DNA of 26,265 nucleotides from JAUPTX01 sp964550665 (GTDB lineage: Bacteria > Patescibacteriota > Minisyncoccia > Phycocordibacterales > CSBR16-119). The stretch's first letter is position 1; the number at the start of each line of letters is the position of its first letter. The position numbers and the translations under genes were made by a program. The stretch covers positions 1 to 26,265 of the forward strand of contig CAZJZW010000008.1 in the NCBI GenBank assembly GCA_964550665.1, read 5' to 3'. Positions 7,063 through 15,681 of this stretch are shown in pieces. The notes beneath the pieces were generated by a model. It ran no database searches, had not been told where the DNA came from, and worked only from the letters and a program-made list of their open reading frames with translations.

Positions 7063-7091
7063 ATTATAAGCTAAATAAGGAAAAATGTCAA
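7063..7091 (-). promoter_or_regulatory. Perfect consensus promoter of the 6661-7035 gene
   Basis: On the minus strand TTGACA (7086-7091), exactly 17 nt, then TATAAT (7063-7068). Both hexamers and the spacer match the housekeeping-sigma consensus. The predicted start is near 7056, giving a leader of about 20 nt to the ATG at 7035. Confidence 0.85.
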
Positions 7092-7114
7092 TAGTATAAT
7101 AAAAAAAAGAACAG

Positions 7115-7327
7115 CTACTTGCTATTCTTTGTGACTTTTTTCCAAAGCTCCTCAAAATCTCCCTGGAAGCTTTCTTTATATGTCTGACTGAAGGAAATCC
7201 TGCATAATCTTTTCAGTTTTGATTCGTACGGCGGTTTGTAGTGCTCCAACACATTTCGTATGATTGCGAGCATTTTCACTTCATCCCGGCTACGTTTCTC
7301 TGTTCTTATGAAAGAGAAGGATTTCAT
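7115..7327 (-). CDS. Small basic protein of unknown function
   Basis: A 70-residue lysine/arginine-rich protein, starting MKSFSFIRTEKRSRDEVKML and ending FEELWKKVTKNSK. The family is not recognised. It is predicted mostly helical, with no membrane segment. It is followed by the 6661-7035 gene in the same orientation after about 80 nt, but that gene has its own promoter. A TGgTAAAAT extended -10 lies 20 nt before the ATG, giving a leader of about 14 nt. The alternative is a spurious ORF, since length alone is weak evidence; the promoter and the absence of a competing frame tip the balance toward a real gene. Confidence 0.5.
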   Translation of the reverse strand: MKSFSFIRTEKRSRDEVKMLAIIRNVLEHYKPPYESKLKRLCRISFSQTYKESFQGDFEELWKKVTKNSK

Positions 7328-7347
7328 GGCGGGGTTACATTTGCCTC

Positions 7348-7356
7348 ATTTTACCA
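7348..7356 (-). promoter_or_regulatory. Extended -10 promoter of the 7115-7327 gene
   Basis: Minus-strand TGgTAAAAT (hexamer at 7348-7353). The position expected for a -35 reads TAGTAG, which is poor, so recognition would rest on the extended -10. Confidence 0.45.
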
Positions 7357-7378
7357 AACTATTGGCCACACTACTAAG

Positions 7379-7402
7379 CCCTTTAATAAAGGGATTTTTT
7401 TT
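7379..7402 (+). terminator. Terminator-like hairpin just upstream of ileS
   Basis: CCCTTT (7379-7384), loop AAT, AAAGGG (7388-7393), then A and eight T residues (7395-7402). It has the form of a plus-strand terminator, but no plus-strand gene lies between it and argS. It may shield ileS from argS read-through, or end a short RNA. No T-box sequence (TGGNACCGCG) is present. Confidence 0.6.
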
Positions 7403-7410
7403 GATAAGAT
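7402..7410 (+). promoter_or_regulatory. Extended -10 promoter of ileS
   Basis: TGaTAAGAT (hexamer 7405-7410) immediately after the terminator-like hairpin and 9 nt before the ileS ATG. It predicts a leader of 2-3 nt. Confidence 0.45.
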
Positions 7411-7419
7411 AAGTTAACT

Positions 7420-10400
7420 ATGGAAAAACAGACAGATTCTATAAAAGAACAGCCAGAAAAATCAGAAGTGGCCATGAAAGAAGAAGCTATTCTTAAATTC
7501 TGGAATGATAATAAAATCTTTCAAAAAAGCCTAGACAAGAAGTCTCCAAAAGGCGAATTTGTTTTTTACGATGGTCCGCCTTTTGCAACTGGAACTCCTC
7601 ACTACGGACACTTACTTCCTGGGACGATGAAAGACGTGATTCCGCGATTTAAAACAATGCAAGGCTACAGAGTAGGGCGACGTTGGGGCTGGGATTGTCA
7701 CGGACTGCCGATAGAAAATTTGATTGAAAAAGAACTCGGTCTTGAAACAAAAAAAGACATTGAAAATTTTGGTATTGAAAAATTTAATCAAGCGGCACGA
7801 GCTAGCGTTCTTCGGTATGAAAAAGTTTGGAAGGAAACTATCCCGCGAGTAGGGAGATGGGTGGATATGGATGATCCGTATATGAGTATGCAACCTTCTT
7901 TTATGGAAACTGGTTGGTGGATTTTTTCTGAGCTTTATAAAAATGATTTAATCACAAAAGGTTTTAAGCCAATGCATCTTTGTCCGCGTTGTGAGACGAC
8001 ACTTGCGAACTTTGAAGTGAATCAAGGGTATAAAGATATTGCAGATTTGTCACTTACAGCAAAGTTTGAGCTTGTAGATGAGCCGGGAACTTTTGTTTTG
8101 GCTTGGACAACTACTCCGTGGACTCTGCCAGGGAACGTAGCTTTGGCTGTGGGTGAGGAAGTTGAATATGTAAAAGTTAAAATAGAAAATAAATTTTTCA
8201 TACTTGCAAAAGCATTAAAAGAAAAAGTTCTAAAAGATAAAAGTTTTGAAATTGTTTCAGAAATAAAAGGAAAAGACCTTATCGGTAAATCATATAAACC
8301 TGTTTTTGATTATTATGCGAAAGATGAAAAATTAGAAAACCGTGTAAATGGTTGGAAGATTTACGGTGCAGAATTTGTAACAATAGAAGATGGAACAGGT
8401 GTTGTGCACATCGCTCCGGCTTTCGGAACTGATGATATGGAGCTTGGTAAGAAAAATAATTTGCCTTTTGTTCAACATGTAGATAAAAGCGGGCACTTTA
8501 AACCAGAAGTAAAAGACTTTGCCGGTCTTTTCGTTAAACCAAAAGACGACCATGCAAAAACAGATGTCGAGATAATAAAACACCTAGCTCACAGCGGACT
8601 TTTGTTTTCAAAAGAAAAAATAAATCACAGTTATCCTCACTGTTGGCGATGTGATACTCCGCTTATAAACTACGCATCTGATTCTTGGTTTTTAAACACG
8701 CCAAAAATAAAAGACCAAATGGTGAAGAATAATGCGAAAACAAAATGGGTTCCAGGAAATCTTCGCGATGGAAGATTTGGAAACTGGCTAGAGGGCGCGC
8801 GTGAATGGGCACTCTCACGAAGCAGATTTTGGGGGAATCCACTCCCTGTGTGGGTGTCTGCCGATGGTTCAGAGTCTTTGGTTATCGGTTCTCGTGACGA
8901 ACTTAAAAAATATGCAGGAGAAGCTGTAACAAAAATTATTTTTGTACGACATGGTCAAAGTGTAAAAAACCTTATCGGTCTGTTTACCGATGAAGCAAAT
9001 GATTTTCCTTTAACAGCAAAAGGGGAAAAGCAAGCAAAACAAGCCGGCGAATTCCTAAAGCGTCATGGTGCGGATCTTATCTTAAGCTCTCCTATTCTTA
9101 GAACAAAACAAACAGCAAGTATTATTTCAAAAACACTCGGAGGTATTTCCATTGAAGAAAGGGCCGATTTGGTTGAAGTAGACAGTGGAACATGGGATGG
9201 AAAAACAATCCATGATAAGGAAATTAAAAAAGAGCGAGACATTTATTTAGCACTTACTGCTGAAGAGAGATATGTTGCAAAAAGAGGTCACACAGGAGAA
9301 AGTTGGTTTGATGTTGAAAAACGTGTCAAAAAAGTTATTGATGATATTTTAATAAATCACAAAGGTAAAACAGTTATCGTTGTGTCGCATATGGGGGTAA
9401 ATATTTTGGGTCAAAAAGTGATTCAAAATATTACAAACGAACAAGCGGAAGTTGTGTACAACAAAAGTGTTGATGTACACGCCGAGCCTACAGTGTTTTA
9501 TGTCGATACTAAGCGTAAGACAGAACTCGATTTACACAGACCGTATATTGATAATTTTGTTATTAACCACAACGGTAAGATCTTCAAGAGGGTAGAAGAT
9601 GTTTTTGACGTTTGGTTCGATTCAGCTTCAATGCCATACGCACAACAAAACTATCCATTTGCTCAAAATAATTTTGATCCTGTTGGCGGGTTCTTACGAA
9701 AATCAAAAGGTTTCCCAGCCGATTTTATTGCAGAGGGCCTCGATCAAACTCGTGGTTGGTTCTATGTTCTTATGGTTTTAGGAACAGCTCTTTTCGACAA
9801 ATCTCCGTACAAAAATGTTTTGGTAAATGGTCTGGTGCTCGCAGAAGATGGCAAGAAAATGTCAAAGAGACTTAAAAACTATCCAGAATTAGATTACACA
9901 ATAAATAAATACGGCGCCGATGCCCTTAGACTTTTCCTGATGAATTCTCCAGCTGTTCGTGGGGAAGACGTAGCTTTTTCTGAAAAGGGTGTAAACGAGC
10001 TTCAAAGTAAAGTTATGGCACGACTTCGAAATGTTCTGTCTTTCTGGCAAATGTACGAAAATTCTGAAAAAGGAAAACCAAGAAGAAAAAATATCCTAGA
10101 TGCTTGGATTATTGCAAGACTTGATGAAACGATAAAAGAAGTTACAGAAAGTTTAAATGGTTATGAGATAGACAAAGGTGCAAGACCAATAATTGATTTC
10201 GTCGATGATTTGTCTAACTGGTATGTCAGACGATCACGAGACAGATTTAAAAGTGACGACAAGGTAGATCGGGAAGATTCTTTGGCGGTAACTAGATTTG
10301 TTTTGCGAGAAATATCAAGACTAATGGCTCCATACACGCCTTTTGTCGCTGACGAAGTTTACCGAGCTGTTTCAGATAAATTCGAATCAGTTCACCTTGA

Positions 10401-10535
10401 AACTTGGCCAAAATGGAAAAGTTTCGATAAAAAAGTTCTCAAAGATATGAAGACAACAAGAGATGTCGTTTCTTTGGGCTTGATGGAACGACAAAAACAA
10501 AATATAAAAGTTAAGCAACCACTTAAATCTTTAAC
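7420..10535 (+). CDS. ileS: Isoleucyl-tRNA synthetase with an inserted histidine-phosphatase domain (3' end in gap)
   Basis: Charges tRNA-Ile and edits mischarged valine. Landmarks: DGPPFATGTPHYGH (HIGH variant HYGH at 61-64), WGWDCHGLPIE, the editing domain (TTPWTLPGNVALAVG, GTGVVHIAPAFGTDD), WALSRSRFWGNPLPVW, VFDVWFDSASMPYAQ, KKMSKR (813-817) and an anticodon domain stopping at VKQPLKSL. Sequence style suggests the eukaryote/archaeal-like type 2 enzyme. Unusually, about residues 500-700, between SRDELKKYAG and ELDLHRPYID, form a full histidine phosphatase of the phosphoglycerate-mutase/CobC superfamily: IIFVRHGQS (H511), PLTAKGEKQA, SSPILRTKQTA, LVEVDSGTWDGKT, GES and VVSHMGV (H657). All its catalytic residues are present and the frame is continuous, so this is a genuine insertion. 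The C-terminus is lost in the assembly gap. Confidence 0.96.
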
Positions 10536-10635
10536 NNNNNNNNNNNNNNNNNNNNNNNNNNNNNNNNNNNNNNNNNNNNNNNNNNNNNNNNNNNNNNNNN
10601 NNNNNNNNNNNNNNNNNNNNNNNNNNNNNNNNNNN
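10536..10635. other. Assembly gap (100 N) between ileS and recO
   Basis: Exactly 100 N. Sequence before it is the end of the IleRS anticodon domain; sequence after it is the start of RecO. The missing DNA must hold the ileS C-terminus and stop plus the first codons of recO, so its true length is probably several hundred bases. Confidence 0.95.
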
Positions 10636-11193
10636 TACACAACAAAAGGTTTTATTATTTCATCTGAAAACAAGGGTGAGTCAGATAAAACTTTTTTCGT
10701 GTTTACAAAAGATATTGGTCTGGTAAGAGCCAATGCGTCAGGTGTGAGAAAAACAGAATCCAAACTTCGTTTTGCTTTACAAGAATTTGATTTCTCAGAA
10801 GTTTCTTTTGTTCTTGGTAAGCAAGGCTGGAAAATAGTAAATGCTACTCCACTTAACTTTTTTTCTGAAAAAATCGAGAAAAGTGTAACAAAAGTCCAAA
10901 CCTTACGTCTTTTGAAAAAACTTTGCCCGCAAGATGAATCCCACACAAATCTTTTTGATGAACTTGTAAAAGCATTTACGTTTATGGACGAACATAAAAT
11001 CATTTCGGACAAAAGTATGGATGCGCTTCTTGCTTTAAAGATTCTTAGTTATTTTGGATACTGGGGAGATGGAGAAGAATACTCATTTATTGAAAGTCCG
11101 TTCAATCAAGATGTATTATCTGAAATTACAAAAATCAGAAAAGATATTATAAAAGAAGTAAACAAATCCCTTCGGGCAACTCAGCTTATGTAA
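10636..11193 (+). CDS. recO: DNA repair protein RecO (5' end in gap)
   Basis: RecO works with RecF and RecR to displace SSB and load RecA at gaps. The visible 185 residues begin YTTKGFIISSENKGESDKTF, which is the N-terminal OB-fold of RecO: TKGFIIS..N.GESDK, VFTKDIGLVRANASGVRKTESKLR. The helical C-terminal part follows (LRLLKKLCPQDESHTNLFDEL, ALLALKILSYFGYWG). Only about 2-10 N-terminal residues should be missing. The lack of a Cys4 zinc motif is common in this protein family. The apparent continuity with the ileS frame is a chance effect of translating N. It ends just before the promoter of the 11215 gene. Confidence 0.8.
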   Translation, partial: YTTKGFIISSENKGESDKTFFVFTKDIGLVRANASGVRKTESKLRFALQEFDFSEVSFVLGKQGWKIVNATPLNFFSEKIEKSVTKVQTLRLLKKLCPQDESHTNLFDELVKAFTFMDEHKIISDKSMDALLALKILSYFGYWGDGEEYSFIESPFNQDVLSEITKIRKDIIKEVNKSLRATQLM

Positions 11194-11199
11194 TCTTTG

Positions 11200-11208
11200 T
11201 GATATACT
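11200..11208 (+). promoter_or_regulatory. Extended -10 promoter of the 11215 gene (leaderless)
   Basis: TGaTATACT with hexamer 11203-11208, exactly 6 nt before the ATG at 11215. Confidence 0.55.
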
Positions 11209-11214
11209 TTTTGT

Positions 11215-13110
11215 ATGGAAAAAAATCCTAAATTCTCTCGAAGAATAGAAGAGTTAAAAAACAAAATATATAGTAAGAAAGAAAAGCTTCCTCCAAAAGC
11301 TCGTTCTCCTATTCATGAACGACCTCACGATGTGTCAAATACGTGGAAAGACGAAGAAGTAACAACAGTGGTTGTTAAAAAGCCATCAAAAAATCTCTTA
11401 AAATCAACAATGTTTCGAAAGCTGTTTTTTGGCTCAATTATTTTTTTTGTAGCTTCAGCTTTATTTGGCCTCTACATGTTTTTTGGAGAATCAAACACTG
11501 TTTCAGGTAACAATATAGATATTACGATTTTAGGAAATGCTTTTGCTAACGGAGGTGAAGAACTTCCTCTTCAAATTCAAATAACAAATAAAAACAGCGT
11601 AAAACTAGAATATGCAGACTTACTGATCGAGTATCAAAGAGGAGCTGGGCTTGGAGAAGATATTTACCGCGAGCGAATCGGTGTAGGTGATGTACCAGCT
11701 GGGGATGTGATCAAAGAGCTTTTAAATGTAACTCTTTTTGGACAGCAAGGAACAACGCGTGATATCAAAATCGCTCTAGAGTATCGGGTTCCAGGATCAA
11801 ACGCTATTTTCGTTAAAGAAAAAATCTACACGGTAAACATCTCTTCAGCGCCAGTCAACCTTTCTGTTACAGGTCCAGAAAACAGTGGAGCAAACCAAAA
11901 TATTTCATTTTCTATTAAGGCCGGACTTAATACAAAAGAAATTGTCAAAGATATGATGATCACAGTGCAGTACCCTCGAGGATTTGATTTTAAATCTGCA
12001 ACCCCAGCACCGACTTTTGGTGATAATATTTGGGTTTTAGGAGACTTGAATCCTGGAGTTGAAAAAGAAATAAAAGTCGATGGACTTATTGTAGCTCAAT
12101 CAGGCGAACAACGAGCTTTTAATGTATATATTGGTCAGCAAAAAGATGTAAATGAAAGAGATATGGGCGTGCAATTCAACTCTCAAAGCTATGTTGTTTC
12201 AATTCAAAAACCACTTCTCGATACACGAATCCTGGTCAACGATAATCCAGCCCCTGAAGTAGTAGTAACCGCTGGTGGAAATGTAAAAGCTGAAATTGAA
12301 TGGGAAAACACAACTAATCAAAAACTTACTGATATTGAGGTTGTTGCAGAGGTGCTTGGCCCGATCGTTAATTACGCTTCTATTGGAACCACTGGTTTTT
12401 ATGAAAGTTCAACAAATAAAATAATTTGGAACAGACAAAACCTTCCTGCCTTTGCGAGTGTTAATCCTGGTCAATCAGGTAAACTTTCATTTAGTTTTAG
12501 AACGCTTCCTCCAACATCTGGCGCGGAGGCAAATATTAATTTGAGTATAAAAGCTCGTGACCCAAATAATACAAATGAATTTCTTGATATAAAAAACTTT
12601 GATAGAAAAACCTTAAAAATCGCGACAAATCTTCAGATGGTAGGACATGCACTCTATAACAGTGGGGCATTTAGAAATACAGGACCTATTCCACCAACTC
12701 CAGGAGAGCCTACGACGTATACTATTTCTTGGTCGCTTGTGAATTCGCTTAACGATATTTCTGGTGGAGAAGTTCGTGGGAAACTTCCTATCTATGTTGA
12801 ATATGTAGGAACAAAAAGTCCAAGTAATGAATCATTGGTCTATAATCAAACAACAAAAGAAGTCGTTTGGAATGTTGGAAACATTAAAAAGGGAACTGGT
12901 GGTAATTTACCAGCCAAAGAAGTCCAATTCCAAGTCAGGTTTAACCCTTCAGCGACTCAATCTGGGCAAACTGTAGACTTGGTTCAAGCTATTAAATACA
13001 AAGGTTTGGATGTTTCTACTAATACTCAAATAAACAATACATACTCTAATATAACGACAAGTCTTAGTAAGGATTTGAATTATAATCCTGTAAATGATAA
13101 AGTTCAGTAA
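11215..13110 (+). CDS. Large single-pass membrane protein with extracellular beta-sandwich domains
   Basis: A 631-residue protein not assigned to a named family. Residues 1-66 are hydrophilic, basic and Pro/Lys-rich (cytoplasmic). Residues about 69-90 (LFFGSIIFFVASALFGLYMFF) are one membrane helix with a basic flank, so this is a type II anchor rather than a cleaved signal. The remaining 540 residues are outside the cell and beta-rich. At least three Ig/DUF11-like segments can be read, each with phrases such as LPLQIQITNKNSVKLEYADL, VQYPRGFDFKSATPAPTFGD with WVLGDLNPG, and IIWNRQNLPAFASVNPGQSG with LSFSFRT. The recurring 'WNVGN-I..G' element is typical of DUF11-type stalk repeats. The extracellular half has almost no cysteine. 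A stalk or adhesion role at the surface of an episymbiotic cell is an inference. Confidence 0.8.
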   Translation: MEKNPKFSRRIEELKNKIYSKKEKLPPKARSPIHERPHDVSNTWKDEEVTTVVVKKPSKNLLKSTMFRKLFFGSIIFFVASALFGLYMFFGESNTVSGNNIDITILGNAFANGGEELPLQIQITNKNSVKLEYADLLIEYQRGAGLGEDIYRERIGVGDVPAGDVIKELLNVTLFGQQGTTRDIKIALEYRVPGSNAIFVKEKIYTVNISSAPVNLSVTGPENSGANQNISFSIKAGLNTKEIVKDMMITVQYPRGFDFKSATPAPTFGDNIWVLGDLNPGVEKEIKVDGLIVAQSGEQRAFNVYIGQQKDVNERDMGVQFNSQSYVVSIQKPLLDTRILVNDNPAPEVVVTAGGNVKAEIEWENTTNQKLTDIEVVAEVLGPIVNYASIGTTGFYESSTNKIIWNRQNLPAFASVNPGQSGKLSFSFRTLPPTSGAEANINLSIKARDPNNTNEFLDIKNFDRKTLKIATNLQMVGHALYNSGAFRNTGPIPPTPGEPTTYTISWSLVNSLNDISGGEVRGKLPIYVEYVGTKSPSNESLVYNQTTKEVVWNVGNIKKGTGGNLPAKEVQFQVRFNPSATQSGQTVDLVQAIKYKGLDVSTNTQINNTYSNITTSLSKDLNYNPVNDKVQ

Positions 13111-13124
13111 TCTACTTGTCCCGT

Positions 13125-13130
13125 TAAAAT
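13125..13130 (+). promoter_or_regulatory. Probable -10 of glyS
   Basis: TAAAAT placed in the loop of a small inverted repeat (CCCGT 13120-13124, ACGGG 13134-13138). The predicted start is about 25 nt before the glyS ATG. No TGn extension. Confidence 0.35.
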
Positions 13131-13161
13131 AATACGGGCTTATGGAATAAATTATTTTTTT

Positions 13162-14568
13162 ATGAAAGATTTTAATGGGATGGAAAATCAAGATTTAATG
13201 CAGAAGATCGTATCGCTCGCTAAAAGAAGAGGTTTTGTATTTCAAGGCTCTGAAATTTATGGTGGGCTTGCCGGGACGTATGACTACGGACCACTTGGAA
13301 CACTTTTGAAAAATAATATAAAAGATTCTTGGCTTAAGAAATTTGTTCACTCTCGAACAGATATGTACTTGCTTGACGCCGCTATTTTAATGAATCAAAA
13401 CGTTTGGAAAGCTACGGGACACGTAGATCACTTTTCTGATCCGATGGTTGAATGTTTAAAATGTAATAAAAGATTTCGTGCAGACCAACTTTTGAAAGAC
13501 CTAGGTAAGACAGGTGTAGATGGAATGACTATTGAGCAATTTAACAATAAGTTTAAATCAGGGGATGACATTATTTGCTTAAATTGTAAAGCAAAAAATT
13601 GGAGTGAAGTTCGCCAATTTAACATGATGCTACAAACAAAAGTTGGAGCCTCGGAAGACTCGGCAGCGACTTCATATCTTCGACCGGAAACAGCTCAGGG
13701 AATATTCGTAAACTTTAAAAACGTTTTGGATTCTATGAATCCGAAAATGCCTTTTGGTATTGCTCAAATCGGTAAAGCATTTCGAAATGAAATAACTCCT
13801 CGAGACTTTATTTTCCGTCTTCGTGAGCTTGAACAAATGGAAATAGAATACTTCGTAAAACCAAGCGAGTGGTCAAATCATTTTGAATATTGGAAAGATG
13901 AAATTATGGAGTGGATGGAATCAGTCGGACTTGATATGAAAAAAGTTTACTCAGTTGAAATAGGTGACGGAGACAGAGCTCATTACTCAGCTCGAACAAT
14001 AGATTTTGAATTCGAATATCCTTTTGGGCAAAAGGAATTGTACGGTCTTGCTTACAGAGGGGATTTTGATTTGTCTCGTCACGCTGATGGAAGTGGCCAA
14101 AAACTTCAATATGTTGATCAAGGAGAAGCAGGGAGCGAAGTTTTTGTTCCTCATGTTATAGAGCCTTCTTTTGGTCTTGATAGAACTGTTCTTGCCATCC
14201 TTACTTCAGCTTACCGAGAAGATACTTTAGGTGAAGAACCGAGAGTTTATTTAGCTTTGAATCCTAAAATCGCACCCTATAAAATAGCCGTATCTCCGCT
14301 TCTTAAAAACAAACCTGAGCTTGTAGAAAAATCAAAAGATTTGTTTGGAATTCTAAAATCAGAATTTGAAAATGTTGTTTTTGATGATAATGGGAATATT
14401 GGAAAACGATACAGAAGACAAGACGAGATCGGAACACCTTTTTGTGTTGTAGTAGATTTCGAAAGTTTAGATGACGACTCTGTGACTGTACGTTTCCGAG
14501 ACACAGGATCTCAACAAAGAATAAAAATAAGCGAACTCAACTCTTATTTTAAAGAAAAATTAGCCTAG
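13162..14568 (+). CDS. glyS: Glycyl-tRNA synthetase (single-chain, dimeric type)
   Basis: Class II synthetase charging tRNA-Gly. At 468 residues it is the single-chain form also found in Gram-positives, archaea and eukaryotes, not the alpha2-beta2 form. Motifs: KRRGFVFQGSEIYGGLAGTYDYGPLG at the N-terminus; two CxxC zinc-like pairs (CLKCNKRF and CLNCKAK); motif 2 around RPETAQGIFVNFKNV with GKAFRNEITPRDFIFRLRELEQMEIEYF; and motif 3 EPSFGLDRTVLAIL. The C-terminal anticodon-binding domain runs from about 370 to the end (APYKIAVSPLL, GKRYRRQDEIGTPFCVVVDFE). The ATG at 13162 is used because the earlier ATG at 13142 meets a stop after two codons; M7 is a possible alternative. Confidence 0.97.
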   Translation: MKDFNGMENQDLMQKIVSLAKRRGFVFQGSEIYGGLAGTYDYGPLGTLLKNNIKDSWLKKFVHSRTDMYLLDAAILMNQNVWKATGHVDHFSDPMVECLKCNKRFRADQLLKDLGKTGVDGMTIEQFNNKFKSGDDIICLNCKAKNWSEVRQFNMMLQTKVGASEDSAATSYLRPETAQGIFVNFKNVLDSMNPKMPFGIAQIGKAFRNEITPRDFIFRLRELEQMEIEYFVKPSEWSNHFEYWKDEIMEWMESVGLDMKKVYSVEIGDGDRAHYSARTIDFEFEYPFGQKELYGLAYRGDFDLSRHADGSGQKLQYVDQGEAGSEVFVPHVIEPSFGLDRTVLAILTSAYREDTLGEEPRVYLALNPKIAPYKIAVSPLLKNKPELVEKSKDLFGILKSEFENVVFDDNGNIGKRYRRQDEIGTPFCVVVDFESLDDDSVTVRFRDTGSQQRIKISELNSYFKEKLA

Positions 14569-14588
14569 TTCCAAAAGGTTCTAAAAGC

Positions 14589-14597
14589 TGTTATTAT
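14589..14597 (+). promoter_or_regulatory. Extended -10 promoter of the AI-2E permease-metG-tatD operon (leaderless)
   Basis: TGtTATTAT with hexamer 14592-14597, exactly 6 nt before the ATG at 14604. Confidence 0.55.
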
Positions 14598-14603
14598 GGG
14601 CCT

Positions 14604-15680
14604 ATGGAGAATAAAGTCTATTCGGTAAACATAACCTCTAAAACACTGTGGAATATAGTTTCCATAGGGTTACTTATATTTGCTTTAATTAAGATAAAAT
14701 CTCTAATCTTAATGATTTTAACCTCGGTGGTGATAGCTTCATTTATAGGAACCTCCGCAACCTCTTTGAAAAGTCGAATGGGTGTTAGCCGTGGACTTTC
14801 TGTTGCTCTGATGTATATCATCACCGTCGCGATATTTTCGTTGGTGTTTTATTTCTTTGTTCCTGTTTTACTACAAGAGTTAATAAACATCGTTCCTTTC
14901 GTTTCAGAATTTTTCCCAGGAACTTCTAGTATCGGTGGTGTTGATCTAGGAAATCTAGATAGTGCAGGAACTATCGCAAATGAAATAACAGGAAGTTCAT
15001 CAATAGATAAAATAGCATCTAATCTTGCGCTTGTGTTTAACAATGTTTCTTCTGGTTTTGTCGGCACACTCTCAACCTTTTTCGGCGGTATTGCAAACGT
15101 TTTACTTGTTGCAGTTATATCTTTCTATCTTTCGATTTCAAAGGATGGAATAGAAAATTTCTTAAAGATCATAACCCCAATACAAAGTGAGCAATATGCG
15201 ATCAATCTTTGGGAAAGAGCTCAAAAGAAAATAGCTCTTTGGATAAGTGGGCAAGTGGTGCTTGGGCTTATCATTGGCGTACTTACTTTCATAGGACTAA
15301 AGATTTTAAATGTAGAGTATGCTTTTCTTTTAGCCGTTGTTGCGGGTCTATTTGAACTTATCCCTTTTGGAATTTTCCTTGCCGCTGTTCCAGCTGTAAC
15401 ACTATCTTTTGCCTCCGGAGGAGTCTCACTTGCCTTAATGGTTATCGCACTTTATGTTATTATCCAGCAACTCGAAAGCTATCTCATTGCTCCGCTCATC
15501 GTTCAAAAGGCTACTGGGATATCACCTCTGGTTGTTATCTTGTCTGTTTTGATAGGAATTAATTTGGCGGGATTCTGGGGACTTATTCTCGCCATTCCTG
15601 TTGCTGTGACGATACTCGAGTATATAAAAGATTTAGAAGCGAATAAATTAAAAGAGATAGAAAAAATGAAATTAAATTAA
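14604..15680 (+). CDS. AI-2E family (YdiK/TqsA-like) membrane permease
   Basis: A 358-residue integral membrane protein with the family's topology. There are two hydrophobic helices near the N-terminus (about 15-50), a third at about 65-88 and a soluble segment of about 60 residues (90-150). The C-terminal half has five or so helices ending in the conserved region GLFELIPFGIFLAAVPAV, IIQQLESYLIAPLIVQKATGISPLVVILSVLIG and GFWGLILAIPVAVTILEYIKD. Members export diverse small molecules or ions, and the autoinducer-2 role applies to only a few of them, so the substrate is unknown. It is the first gene of a tight operon, with metG starting 1 nt after its stop. Confidence 0.92.
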   Translation: MENKVYSVNITSKTLWNIVSIGLLIFALIKIKSLILMILTSVVIASFIGTSATSLKSRMGVSRGLSVALMYIITVAIFSLVFYFFVPVLLQELINIVPFVSEFFPGTSSIGGVDLGNLDSAGTIANEITGSSSIDKIASNLALVFNNVSSGFVGTLSTFFGGIANVLLVAVISFYLSISKDGIENFLKIITPIQSEQYAINLWERAQKKIALWISGQVVLGLIIGVLTFIGLKILNVEYAFLLAVVAGLFELIPFGIFLAAVPAVTLSFASGGVSLALMVIALYVIIQQLESYLIAPLIVQKATGISPLVVILSVLIGINLAGFWGLILAIPVAVTILEYIKDLEANKLKEIEKMKLN

Positions 15681-15681
15681 A

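Noticed and set aside
7340..7420. T-box riboswitch before ileS (or before glyS, argS, metG)
   Set aside because: No TGGNACCGCG-like T-box sequence or specifier stem. The leaders are a few bases long, or the genes are internal to operons.
7420..11193. A single 1257-residue IleRS-RecO fusion protein
   Set aside because: The joining frame passes through 100 N. The two parts are the end of one known protein and the beginning of another, so the continuity is accidental.
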